Positions 1 to 13,247 of a stretch of 64,000 nt of DNA are shown piece after piece. Both the position numbers and the translations under genes were made by a program. The notes beneath the pieces were generated by a model, which saw only the letters and a list, made by a program, of their open reading frames with translations, was not told the origin of the DNA and did no database searches. Source of the stretch: Ciborinia camelliae (Eukaryota > Ascomycota > Leotiomycetes > Helotiales > Sclerotiniaceae). Within the stretch, counting starts at the first letter, position 1, and the number at the start of each line of letters is the position of its first letter. The stretch is from assembly GCA_025890175.1 (NCBI GenBank), contig JANPYM010000006.1, positions 587,171 to 651,170 on the forward strand. Reading direction: 5' to 3'.

Positions 1-3000
1 AAGGTTAAATACCAAGATTATTCAGTAAGTATAAATAGATGCCTAGATATATATGGTATACCTATTTAGGAAATAGTATTCGCTTTATGTTATAAATATA
101 ACATTAATATATAAGTATACAATGAAGTAGAATCAAGGTAGATGTATTAGGCGTATTAGATATAGATATATAGGTGTCTAGATTGAGAGATGAACAAATA
201 AAATGAAATGATAAGGTTAACCTACTCGCGCTAAAAGAATGGTCTGTGCTTAAGGTTAATCTATCTACGCACTATAAATTTATTATTTACCTACCTTCCT
301 AACTAGAACTACTTTGGTAGCTCTTTTTCTTCCCGTCTACCCCCTTTCCTATTACTTGCTTTGAACCTTTTCCGTCTTTGTCCGCATTCTTATACTTCGG
401 TGGCCACCCGTCTTGACTATTAATGCAGAATAAAGAATCTCAACATTTTGCTCCATACTTGAGTACTGTAATGTATTGTCAATGTACAGTGGATGCAAAT
501 CGATTCAAATGGCGACATTGAGGATGAAATGACTTGCTAATCTTATAATTAATCTATTGTCAGTCTCCAGAATCTAGATTTTCAGCTTCTTATGGCCTCT
601 AGAATTATGTCACGAATTCATCCGAAATCCGAAATCCGAGTTTCTTTTTCTTTCTCTTTTTTTTCTTTTTTTCTTCTTCGTCTTTCTCATTAGTCTTCTT
701 CGTCTTTCTCATTAGTCTTCTTCGTCTTCTTCTTCCTTGCTTCTCTTCGTTTGCGCATCGCTTGTGTAACCCAAATTTCAGATCGTACAACATGAAAACG
801 GCAGTTTTTGTAACCAATGACCGACTCAAGGGTCCAAAGGCTAGACTTAAAATCTACGGAGATCGTCTGATCTATCCGAATCCTGTTTTTTTTGGCAAGC
901 ATGTATGATTCCCATTATTAGTACAAATTTCAATGTTCAATGTATCTTCGGTTGGAATATCTGCACCCGTCCACAGGAAGTCTTCGTCTCAATAAGTCTT
1001 GCATAGCATGATGCACCCGTCCGACCTCGTCTCCCAACGCCGATGTGTTCGGAGAAAATCCCCCCGTCTCCCTCGAATATCAAGCCAAACAATGAACGAA
1101 GCAGTACCGAATCGCATCACGATCAACATGAATGGTCGAGGGTATACTTCGCATGATCGCCATCCAAAAGTCTATCTCTCTCTCGGAGAATAACTTCATG
1201 GATTGCGTCAGGTCCCGACCGAACATGCATATCGGGAAGCGGTGAAAATAGTAGCATTTGACGTGCGTTTGAGGACTGCAGGAGGACCATTGCACGATCA
1301 GTCTTGCACCATGCTTCAATTTGAAATTTCCATCAATCATCACGGAGATGAAAAGATGGTGATCAGAAACAGAGTAGTGCTCTTACTATCCAAATTGGCC
1401 AGATAGGTTGTCACGGTATATTTGGCAACGGGTCATCACACCCCAAAGCTCTGAGTAGAGGGGTTCTGAGGTCTACGAGTGATCCAGCCTTTGGAATTCC
1501 CAATAAAACATTGTACACACTGTCATTTGTTGCCATTGCATAGCAACCCAGTCTAGACTTCATTATCAGGATTCTGCTAAAATAAGATCCAAGCCCCCAA
1601 TTATGTTTCTATTGTCGCCTGCCAGGTTTACAATTCTTCTTTAAAGTGTTTTCATCCACGAACATCAAATGAAATGCCTAAGATACATATGCGGTTTAAC
1701 AAATACATGCTTTGTAACATGGTATCGTCAAACTATGACTTCAAGTCAATTCATAGTGTTTAAACTCCTTGTGGTACTTCTTTAGTCTCGCTAGCATACC
1801 AGTTGACTAAATGTTGAAATGTTTGACGTGGATGATTACGTTTCCATCCATTTCATTGGTCATGAGGGGTATCAGAAACGCATTTCACTTCCTCTAATAG
1901 TACTCAAACCGCTTATCAACATCTCCAAGCCTTGTCAAAAATAATAATGTACTAACAGAAGTTCTGTTTTAGACTTCAACACAAGCTACCAGCCACAAGA
2001 AATAGGTGCCACAATTTTATGTTGAAGATTGTTTCTAAATAGTTCTCAACAAAGTGAAAGTAGCACATAATAACGGGATTATCTCCTCTCCGAGTCCCTG
2101 TCTGTTCCTTGCATGAATCCGAAGCATAAGATACCCAAAAGAACTCAAGCTAATATTCACCACACGTATTTCTGAGGTTACTCATGATGTTATGAATTCT
2201 GTCAAAGAGCACACGATCTTGAAGAAGTACTCGTACAAAATCCTCGGAAGCAACTCCTTACGCGTGTCTGAGAAGAATCTTATCAATGCCTCGTACTTAC
2301 ATGTGTTGTCTATCATTGCTGTAAGCCCGCCCTACTATATTGGTTGATTTACAATCACATGCATTTATGTACAAGTCAGATAATTCTGCCCCGCTCTAGT
2401 TCCTCGCCACACCCACCCTGGAATTGTGACAACCATATGTTACACCAGTTCCTTCCAATCCTTCATCAATCCTGCCTTATCTGAAATTGGTATCCAATGA
2501 AGCCAGCGTATGAGACCAGCTATATCAACGATTGCATATCACATCACCACATCACCATATCACCATATCACAATATCACCAGATGTTAAATTTTTCAATC
2601 TTTAATTGAGCTTCAAATATACTTTTCGAGGTTCTCTGCCATCAAAATTGTGTGACTACACCGAAGGCTCAAGGCCGCCCTAATGCCAAATCAAGCGCGG
2701 GACCGGCTCAGACTCCATCATGCTACACAACGATCTAGTCTCACAAAAGTGTTTTTCCACGTTTTCTGCTCGATTTCTATGGAGTGTACCTCGTCTGTAC
2801 CTCCTATCACTGCATCGGTCCTTACGGCATTGAAAGTAATTCATACAAGAAGTGATGGAACCCGAGTTGACTCAACAAAAAACACACAGCATCCGAGAAT
2901 TTCAAATTGCATCTTCCATGAAGGGGGAGTAAATGCCTCACAATACTTGCTATACTATACACAATTATACTCATCCAAATGTTCCCATTCCAGCCTCGTG

Positions 3001-5720
3001 GTACATCGACCCAAACTTTCGAGAAACGCCATGTTGACCTCGTCATCATTCCAGCTCATGACCACCTCCAGTTCAAATTCAGTCAGTGAGTCCGTGCTTT
3101 GAACAGTTCATTGAACGCAGGTCTTTCAATGCAAAACACCATTATCCCGCCTGCACACAACCTTGAGTAGCACAAAATTAACAAGGTTTACTGAAAATCC
3201 CCGCATCTGCATTCCATGAATATCCTCAGAATCTTTCTTCGATTAAGGTTATTCATTATTGTACACTGATATGGTAACCATCATTACGCATTTCTGCAAG
3301 AATGGGGTGATCCTTCTATTTCCCCTTCAGTGCTTCATGCTGTCTTCCGGAGTACAACATCCGCGGTTGGAGATTACAGATTATAGATTACGGATTACTT
3401 ACGCCTAGTCTCTTCTCGCTTGTAGATAATGCTGTGCCACCAAAGTTTCTTCTCCAGCTTTCTCACCCAGATCTTTACTCAGTGCCGAACTTTCATAGAA
3501 TATCTGTAGCAAATCACGCACTTCGTATCCCATCATTGCATCCCATAGACACAGCCTTCACCATCCATGTAATATATCTCCAATCCATCTCTGCAACGGC
3601 AACCACAGACATCCACACGGGAATATACGGTCCGAAATGGTCCTAATATTCAACAAAAAATCCCCATCAATCATCCTCATTAGCCACAATCTCATATATA
3701 GTCGGATCATTCCTCATCAAACATTGCCACGCCACTCCACCACCCCCTCGTCTCCAGAAAACCCTCCATTTCGCCAAGGATCTATTTTCCTTTCAGATCC
3801 ACATTTAGGAGAAACCTCCGCGTTCACAGTGCCTAACTCGTCCATTGACTCATTTCCTATTTCGTGCTACCAAGGTTGTGTGTGGATATTTGGAATTTCT
3901 CACCTAGCACACCACCATACCACATCCACCGCGCATTTACATATCCACATCATACATTCACATATTCACATATCCACATATCCACATATCCACATCACAC
4001 TATTACCCATACCCTTTAGCCCCCAAACCTGCTTTTCCCTTCATTCCCTGACGTTGCACCTCACGAACCATCCGTACCACACATCTCCCCACCCAACGTT
4101 CCACGACACCCACCTCAACCTTCCTCGCCCGTCACAAACCATGCATACATACGCTCGGACATCCGAACCATCCAAACCATTCCATTCATCCCAACCCCAA
4201 CCGCAACCCCCCAGCAAACCTTCCACCCCCTTCCATCCACCCCACACAAATCCCATCTCAAATGTTCCATTTCTCCATATTCTACCATTTCGTCCTCCCA
4301 CGCACCCTCACTCACGGAGCAGACTCCGCTTCCTATCAGGACCCTGAATGTCTGCCCAACCAAGCCTCTCACAACCATATCATGTCGTGTCACCCCCGGC
4401 GATTAGCTTCTCTTCGAGTCATCAGTATGGTCCTACGTATTCGTGTTTCGATTTGTGGCGAGGAGAACTCGGCATGGTGGATGCTACTCGGTGGGTGTGT
4501 AAGGTGAAAGCTGAGCTCAGGCTTCCAGGTAGGTAGGAAAGCTGGACTGGATGATATGATGCCAATTAAGGCACTCTAGATGCCAAAATCCCATCGCGAA
4601 GATGAATCGGAGAAAGCTCCTTTTAATTAAATGGTACAAATTAAGTGAAATTAAAATTAGTTCATATACACGTGCTCTGAACTTCTGGATCTTGGCCAGA
4701 ATATCCCTGACGGATTGAGAGGCTCTTTTCACTGTGGATGAGACAGTTTCGAAATCCTGAGCGATAGCGGCAGTGATTTCATACCACATCATACAGACAT
4801 TCAATGTAATAAGTGGTGCTCCAAACAAACAGAGTTACAGAGAAACCTCCATAAAAACCGACGCCATAGCCACAAGGATACTAGACCTCGGAGAATTCTT
4901 GATCTCTCTATCGCAAAACCTGGAATCCAAAATCTAGTCACAAATTCCCATCCTACACTACAGGATTTATGACTCGCTCGCTACGTTATCTTCATCTCCT
5001 TCTGCATCTGCATCTTTACAGCTTTTTTCCCCTCCTCCCCCCACCCAAACCTTGCTTCCCGTTTCACAACTTCATGCCCCTTTATTCTCTTCAACACAAA
5101 TCAAATCAAATCAGATTGAAAATCAAGCTTCCACAACCTGATGCTTTCCCCATCGTCTCTTATCTTATCTTTCTATTTCTATTTTTCTATTTCTAGTTAG
5201 ATATATCCATACACAAACATCATCTCCTTTCCATTAACCAGCTGATATAATCCCTTCATTTTTCTTTCCTCCCCCCTCCCTCCATCTCCCTCCTCCATCT
5301 CCTTCCTCCGCCTCCACAGCACATACATAAACCCTCGACATTCCCGGCCAATACACTCAGAGACCTCTCAAGAGTCAAGCGACAAGATAGTGAGACGAGT
5401 GCAGACTGAGACTCGATAATCAATCACCTTCTTTCATGAACTACAAACTGAATGTTCCCCCCAAAATTCTCATTCTCATTCTTATTCTTATTCTCCCATC
5501 ATGGTCCCCCTTTTTTCTTGCCATTAAATCAGATTCCATTCCATTGAATCCATTCATACCTAGGTAGGTAGCTATTACACCAATTGATATGGAGATAGTG
5601 GAAAGAACTACTGTCTTATCTTCCCTTCCCTTATTCTCATAATCCCATATCCCACTCCCCGCTAATTCCTCTTCCCCCCCAAAAAGAAAACCTCCCAATT
5701 TATGATATATAACCCACTAA

Positions 5721-5760
<40 letters not shown>

Positions 5761-5846
5761 CATCCATCCATCCATCCATCCATCCATCCATCCATCCATC
5801 CATCCATCCATCCATCCATCCATCCATCCATCCATCCATCCATCCA
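5721..5846. repeat. Compound tetranucleotide microsatellite
   Basis: About ten ATCT units (5721-5760) run directly into about twenty-one CATC units (5761-5846). The in-phase switch from T to C at one position of the unit suggests that one array arose from the other by a single substitution that then spread by slippage. Confidence 0.97.
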
Positions 5847-6163
5847 ACATCAAAACATCCAATAGAACCCAAGCAAAAGCAAAAGCAAAAACAAAAACAA
5901 AAACAATCCTTTAAATAAACCCCATTTATATCATATTAACCACCACCTTCTCTTCCCCTCTCCCCCCTCTCCTTCCCCCCATCTCCCCCTCCTTTCTCAT
6001 TCTATACCTACCTACCTACCTACCCAAATAAATAAATAAATAAAAAAAATATATATAATTTAGAGATTTAAAGATATTAAAGATATTGAAAATATTAAAG
6101 ATCTAAAACGCTTTTTTATTTATATACATCTATATACACCCCCCCCATCTCCTCTCTCTATCC

Positions 6164-6440
6164 CATCCCCATCCCCATTTTTATCCCCATTTCTATCCCC
6201 ATCCCTATTCTCATCCTTATCCTTATCTCCATCTTTATTTTCATTCTTATCCTTATTTCTATTTTCATTTTTATTTTTATCTTTATTCCTATCCCTATCC
6301 CCATTTCTATTTTTATCCCCATCTTTTTTATTCTTATTCCCATCCCCATCCTTATCCCTATTCCCATCTTTATCTCTATTTTTATTTTCATTTTTATTTT
6401 TATTTTTATTTTTATCCTTATCTTTATCCTTATTCTTATT
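6164..6440. repeat. Cryptic pyrimidine-rich hexamer repeat
   Basis: This is an irregular mixture of six-base words such as TTTTAT, CCCATC, CTTATC and TTTCAT. The period of 6 leaves long open frames on both strands that encode only alternating K/I/M/G words. I treat it as a degenerate simple repeat and not as coding sequence. Confidence 0.9.
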
Positions 6441-7276
6441 TTTTTTCTACCTTTTATCTCCCATCTTTTATCTCTCCATTTTCTCTCTCTCATCTCCCTC
6501 CCCTATCCCTTCCCCATTTCATCTCATCTCATCTTATAACATAACCTCAAACCCAAAACCTTAACCCCAAGCCTCAACCCCAAACCTCAACCTCAAACCC
6601 CAAAAATCACATCTATACCCAAAATTGTAGTTAATCCACGATACATACAAATACAAATACAAATACCAACAAACAACAATCAACAATCAACAAAAATATA
6701 TATAATATATATATAAATAATAAATATCCATTGGAACCAGATAGGTAGGTAGGTAGATATACAAAAGGATTCCCATCATCCCCCTCCCCATCACCATCAC
6801 CATCCCCATCCCAAACCTGCCCCTTATCCTCCTTATCCCCCTTTCCCCATCCCCCCTTTCCCCCTTCCTCCTCCTCTTCCTATCCTCCATATAAGATAAG
6901 ATAGAGTACAATCTACAAGCGAGCGTTGAATGCACTTTCCCCACCGTGACCCTAATTACCCATCATGATCCATGTTCATGATCCATTGATCCATCATATA
7001 TCCATCTCATCTCACACGAGACCGGTCCGGTCATCTGCACCAACCCCAACACCGACCATCCCCTCGCTCTCCCTCCCCTTCCTATTCCCCAAAATAACAA
7101 ATAGACAATGTGCATGTCCCAAAAACCTCATTATAATGCACTTGAATTAAGTTTGCGGAAATATGCTCCTTTTCTTTTCCTTTCCTTTCTTTCTTTCATT
7201 TCCTTTCTCATGCCATCTCGCCTATTTCCCTCTCCCCTCCCCTATCCACCCCACCCAACCTTAAGTACCATCAACC

Positions 7277-10200
7277 TCACCTCACACTCCCCTCCAACCC
7301 CGCCTCCCTCACCAACTTCCAAAATAATCCCCTCTTCTCCATCAGTTTCCTCGGGCTATCAAATTCCTTCACCGTTCCCTGTTCCAACACCACGATACGA
7401 TCACTATCCAAAATTGTATTAATGCGATGCGCAATCGTGATAATCGTGCGCTTAGCAAACAAGGGACTCCTTAGCGTCGTCTGCAAAAGGGCATCCGTTT
7501 CCACATCCACGGCCGCCGTGGCTTCGTCTAGGACCAATATATTGGATGGTGTGAGGAGTGCTCGTGCGAGGGAGACGAGTTGTCGTTGGCCTTGGGAAAG
7601 ATTGGATCCCCTGTACCGGAAAAACTTGGTTAGCTTATTCTTCTTCAAAAACAGGTTTTTGGGAATTTTTTTCGGTTGAAAGTTAAATTATGCTCGTGTT
7701 TCTGATAGTGGTGGTGGTAATTTCGGTGAGATTTTAGAAAGGGAAGGCATATTTCAAAATGGGAATGTTTGAGCGAGGAATGAAATGACGCAATAAGAAA
7801 TTGCAAATCAAAATTCGAGGATAACGCAAAGCATGGCAGGTGATGGTTATTGTTTGCGACGTTGGGCAGTGATGTGGTGATAGGTAGGGCGAGAAGGACG
7901 AAAGGAAAAATGGAAACAGGAGGGTGCTCGGAAAAGGGTTCAGCTTATGATAAGGAGATTGTGTCACGAACCCTTCTTGAATTTTGGCTTCCAAACCACC
8001 ATTCATAGTCGAGACGTGATCTTTTAGCCTTGCATGTTCTGAGAGGAAGATTGGTTAGCTAGGGTTTTGGTATAACACGCCGCTTGCAGTATATGATCAC
8101 TCATATCCCACAAGCAACGCCGAGTATCTTCGTCTAGGGTCACACTTACCCAGTACGCTCCACAACTCTGTGTCATCATGTACATGACCTGGATCAAGGT
8201 TATCGCGAATCGTTCCTTCGAACAGAGCCGCATCTTGGGGAATAATCGCCAATCGGCGTCTTAAGTCGAGCAGCCCTATTGTTGACGTGTTCAATGCATC
8301 AATGCTAATATTACCCTCGCTCGGCTCGATGATCCGAAATAGGGCCAGCGTCAAACTAGACTTTCCTGCACCTGTTCTACCAACGACCCCAATCTTCTCG
8401 TGTGGCTTGATGTCGAGATTGATATTCTTGAGCACGAGGTCCAAGCCTTCGCGGTATCGTGTGCTATAGTTGTGAAAGTGTACTCCGCCCGAGGCAGGCC
8501 AACTGATTGGTGGACGATGTCTGTGGATGACTTCTGGAGCTTCGCTCGGTAATCTAGCGTACTCTAGAACACGTTCAACGGACACGATATTTGTTTCCAC
8601 TTCAACGGTTTGACGAACGATCCAATTCAAGGATTGCGTGATTTGAAGGGCATATGACATCGCCAGTCCGACAATACCGGGAGATAAACCACTTCCAGTG
8701 CTTACAGACACAATAGAGAAGCCGGCGGCGGCTAAGATAATGAGTGAGCCGAGAAATTCGAGTCTCACGGCAAGCCATCTACGCATCAATGATGTCAGTC
8801 TAATGTAATGTTCCAAATATTCTTGGGCATCGAGTAATTACTCTGTGCCTGAATAATCCGATTCTTAAGGAACAAGTTTCACTTTGAGGTGATCACCAAT
8901 CACGTGTCTGATCACATAACTTGGATTGAATGAAAGGATTATATAACATACCGGTTACTATTGATGGACGGGAAGTAAGCTCTCAAGTTAGCGTCTACTC
9001 TCCATTCGTTTTCTTGAGTGAATCGTTTTTGTTGACTAAAGCACGGACAAATTAGTATCCTGACTGTCTTAAAAATCTCCGTTTCCGAAGTCTCAGGAAA
9101 AACCGAGTAGGCGGGTTAGGCAAACGGGAACGTCTATCAAGTTTCCTTACCGATAAGCTCGGATGGTGCCAATGCCTCCAAGGGACTCCTGGAAGTGGGC
9201 GTAGATTGGACTTCGGCTGACGCTGTCCAAGCGCTTCAGCTCACGGGAAGTGCGGAGGTAATAACGCTGCACCCAGTAATACACGCCTGACAGCGGGACG
9301 ATCAAAAGAATAAAGGCCGGGGTAGAGACGGAAATGACGACCAGGGTAAATACTGCCCGAGCAGTGTTAACAAATAGCATATTGAAAGTCCTGGCAAGTA
9401 CCTGATACGGGTTAGAACGTGTCAAAATACAGGGTTATACTTTAAAGCTACTTCATCTATCCGATAAACATCACTACATTCACGCTTGTTAGCTTGTGGT
9501 CTGCACAGATCCGATTTCGGGAATGGATGTAACACAGCATTCAAATAAACAAATTGAAGCCTGGATATGGATCGAAGCGCATATGCACCATGTTGAGCAA
9601 AGCGGGGAGGTCACCACGGCCCATCCTCGCAATCAAAAATATACGGAATAATACTGTTGAAGAATTGTGCCGACAGCTTGCGCCAATCACAAATATTCTG
9701 ATACGAAGGAGAAATTGAAAGGAAAAAATTACTATTGCCGACAACGTACCTTGAAAAGCGATTGAGAATTCGACCAGCCGGGGTAGTTTCGAAAAAGGAC
9801 ATTGGAGATCGGAAGATGGCAAAAGCCATTCGCTCATGAAGTTTTCTCGAGGCCTGAGCGGGTGATATATTAGCTTCCGTGGTTGCTTCTGCATAATGCG
9901 AGAACCCGCTGCCTTGTCGGGAGTCTTACCTCGATAGAACAGAAGATCCACAAGATTAAGGTCTGGATAACCACAAGAGCGGCAGACCCAATGCCAAAAC
10001 CAAAGTATACACCAATATACTTGCCCACATTCAGGTTCATACCGTTTTTGTCGTTAGCCTCCGCCCAACTTTTGAGCCATACGCTGCCGCCTGTGAAGGA
10101 TCAGTAAAAAGTAAATCAAGTGCGGGGGAAACGAGGGGAACCGACTGATCTGTGCCGTTTGAGCACCAACCAACATGGCCAAATAAATTAAAACTGCTGC

Positions 10201-13200
10201 GAGATTACTAGTCTTGGCGTATTCGGCGTACACTAATTAATGTTAACATCTCTCGCCGTTGTCAGGTGTTTATGTTTGCCTACCATCCCATTTTACCTTG
10301 CCTTGTTCAGAATGTTCCTTGCCCTGCTTAGATTTCGAAGGTTCTTCTTCGTCGCGAAGTTTGCCTCTAGGGCCTCTAAAGCTGATTGTACTAGCACGTC
10401 GTAGTGTATTAGAGCTTCCCTTCCTCTTTTTGACGCCTGATCCTCCAGGTCTAATAGGTTGGAGTTGTGCTAAATGTTCTTGGGCCTCCTCAGCCTCGTC
10501 CTTTTCCTCCTCTTCGCCGTTCTGCTCAAAGTCAAGTATTGTTGAAGAATCGCTAGTTTCAGTGGTTTCAGAGTCTGTAGACACATCCTTGTTCTCGGAT
10601 GTATTGATCAGATTTGCAATTTCCCCTCTTCTGGCGATGGCCTGGTCATATGTACCGCGCTCGATGATTTTGGCATCTCGAATCAAGCAAATGAGGTTTG
10701 CCTCCTTAAGAACCGGAATAGAATTTGTAGCAAGAACCCTAGTCTTTCCACTGAGTAATCCAGTTGGACCAAAGACATTGTCAATTAAATGTCTTCCAAC
10801 GTGCTGATCAACGGCGGATAAACAATCGTCGAGTAGATACACATCGGCTCTAGCGTAAACTGCTCTTGCCAAAGTCAATCGTGCTTTCTGGCCTCCACTT
10901 AAAGAGATACCACGCTCCCCAACCTCGGTTTCATCACCATCTGGCAATTGAGCAAAATCTTCGGTAAGCGCACAAGCCCGGACAGTTTTATCGTAAAAGA
11001 TGGGGTCAAAACGGTGACCAAAGAGAATGTTTTCCTTAACACTGGCGTTCATAACCCATGGCTGTTGTGCTACATAGGCTGTTTTTCCATGAACCACTAC
11101 CTGCCCCTTAACTTTCCATAAATCGCCAAGAAGTGCTTGTAAGAAAGATGACTTTCCTGCTCCAACTCGGCCAACAATACAAGTGAGTTCTCCTTTATGT
11201 GCAGAGAAATGAATATCTTGTAACACATTGCGATCAGACTTTCTGTCCCATGAAAACGACGCATCTCGGATCGTTAGAGACTCTTCACCATCGTCTTCAA
11301 TGGCACCTTTTAAGATAACCGCATCAGGCTGTAACTCCTCGGCCGTGAAGAAAGATGTCAAGCGCTTGACGGCGACTGAAGCCTCAATAATAGAGGTAAT
11401 GACCATCGGGAGAATTGCCAACGGGAATGTCAATAGATTGAGCAAAGTCAAGGTAGGGAACACGATATCAGTGGTTAGTGGAGAGTCGGCAGTTAACACA
11501 TAAACAGCGAATGTAGAACAAGAGACCAAGAATGGTGTGGTAGACCAGGTAAAATTGGCAACTGATTGAGCAGCACCAATCTTGCGTAGAGTTTTCAACT
11601 CCTGGTCGTTTCTAACAAAGTTCAACTTGGCCATGAAGGCGGAACTCCAAGCATAAAGCTTGATGCTCTTCATATTATTGATGATTTCCGCGATCAGTCT
11701 TGTTCGAGAATCCTTATTTTTCATCTGCTCCTGCTGCAACTTTTTCATCAGACGAGCGATCAAACCATTAATGGGGATCATTAGAATCATGGCGGCGACG
11801 CCAGCCAACATCGACAATCCGACTAATTGGTATAAGGATATCATACAGAGAATGATTTGATATGGAGCAGACCACAATTGTTGCCCGTATTGGGTAAGAT
11901 CTTGTAATCTTTGAGTATCAACAGCCATATAGTTGACAATATCTCCAGTAGACTTGCTAGCTCTTCCTTCGTTCGATAACTTGAGTGACTTTCCGTAGAT
12001 TGCTGCTGTCAAGGCGGTCTTAATACGCATACCGGTTTCAAAGGCTCTCTGAAAGTATTGATGCAAAGCCATAGTTTGACCCACGGAAACAGAGAACATG
12101 GCCAAAGCTATGGCTGCTCCTCGAATTACAGGCTGGGGCTCATCGCTCGAATATGACTTGACCCATTTGATCAACAACTTTAAAAGTTGTGGCTGTACAA
12201 AGGCGAGGGAATCACTGACAGTCTTGAAAAGAGCGCCACGGAAATATGGTCCACTGAAAGATCTGAAGATAGCCATCCAAAGAGATGGCTTCTTCTTGTG
12301 TTCAATTTCGTAGTCCCAAGCCTCCTGAAATGTCTCGCTGCATGACTTTGTGGTATCCCTCTTGGCCAAATTCCATAGATCGTCCTCTGTCAAATATTTC
12401 TTATAGCCATTTTTCATCATAGGGGTCATCCAACCGAACGTGAGAATCGAAAACACAGTGGCATATTCGACAGGACATTCGTCCTCATCCTCCAATGCTG
12501 AATATACACTCTGTTTCTTTGGCACAAGCCACTCCAAGCCAAATTCGATCAACGACAACCCAAAGCTAACACAGTATGCGATGAAGTATGGAAGATGCTC
12601 GTGGTATATTTGTTGGGATATCAACGATCGTAGCTTGACTGCGTATGCGATGTTCAGAAAGAGCCAATAAAAGAGTACAACGCCGTTTGGATTCCGCAAT
12701 CGGGTATGCTCGAGCCATTGGATGCTAAACACAACCCCAAGAGATGCGATTTGTAGAAGACTGGTCCAAAATCGGAAATCGCCCGCCCATACATCTGGAT
12801 AATTAACTATTTGTATAATGAGTTGCCATGCGACTGAGATTGTAATTCCTATTATGATAGCCTATAGAGCGCCGCGTAAGCCTTTTGTCCATCGTTTCAT
12901 CCCCCCAAACTCGCCGAACAACAAGGAGAAAACCATACCTGCTTGAGCCAAAAATGCCAATCTTTTTTCACCTCCCCCGTCGTCTTCCTCCTTACAAGCC
13001 ACCATATAGCTATCGCACCTCCCAATATTCCAAAGGCCGCCACCGAGCTCACCCACACATCCATAAAACACGGGGTGAAGTCATATCGATGAGGACTCAA
13101 AGGTCCCCATCCCTCCTTGTTACCGCATAGCGGCTGTGATCTTGATATATCCGCAGTGAGATATCCGTTACCAAGTTGCTCCTGCAATGCGCGGAAACCA

Positions 13201-13247
13201 GAGAAGGAGCCGGTCTTGAGGATGCCCTGCGGTGAGCTAACGACCAT
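7277..13247 (-). CDS. ABCC/MRP-type full ABC transporter (YCF1-like)
   Basis: ATP-driven exporter of the MRP family. Relatives pump glutathione conjugates, metals and bile-type anions, usually into the vacuole. Eleven exons fit in frame: 13247-12939, 12861-10284, 10232-10146, 10090-9930, 9853-9750, 9473-9452, 9401-9151, 9035-8952, 8778-8150, 8038-7972 and 7610-7277, giving 1541 residues. The order is an N-terminal TMD0, TMD1, NBD1 (Walker [10 protein letters not shown] near residue 666, signature LSGGQ near 755), a charged linker, TMD2, then NBD2 (GRTGAGKSS near 1328, LSQGQ near 1435, Walker [11 protein letters not shown]). NBD1 has [10 protein letters not shown], so Asp replaces the catalytic Glu, as is normal in ABCC proteins; only NBD2 looks fully hydrolytic. 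The start is the first ATG in the frame. A 22-nt micro-exon restores the conserved [10 protein letters not shown] region. Family is certain; substrate and location are inferred. Confidence 0.95.

Larger units (their letters stand above)
1..7276. other. Gene-poor intergenic region
   Basis: I see no convincing gene here. Open frames at 2683-3102, 3637-4347 and 6158-6493 are low-complexity or lack splice partners and homology. The first 2.6 kb is AT-rich. From about 3.4 kb the plus strand becomes very C/T-rich, with CATATCCA-type repeats near 3.95 kb. Tetranucleotide repeats follow near 5.7 kb and cryptic TTTTAT/CCCATC repeats at 6.16-6.44 kb. A short coding-like stretch at 4348-4500 has no continuation. 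The last few hundred bases probably hold the 3' UTR of the ABC transporter. Confidence 0.6.

Noticed and set aside
2683..3102. 139-codon plus-strand frame
   Set aside because: No motif, overlapped by an equal frame on the other strand, and no splice partners.
3637..4347. 236-codon plus-strand frame
   Set aside because: It is His/Pro/Ser-rich because of CA- and CCA-rich simple repeats. No homologue or splice structure.
4348..4536. Coding-like start MSAQPSLSQPYHVVSPP
   Set aside because: It has a plausible N-terminus and possible donor sites, but no downstream exon within 2.7 kb; too weak to call a gene.
6158..6493. 111-codon minus-strand frame
   Set aside because: A pure product of the six-base cryptic repeat, containing only K/I/M/G/R/E words.
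9541..9951. 136-codon minus-strand frame inside the ABC transporter
   Set aside because: It runs through an exon and an intron in the wrong frame; the transporter exons explain the region.
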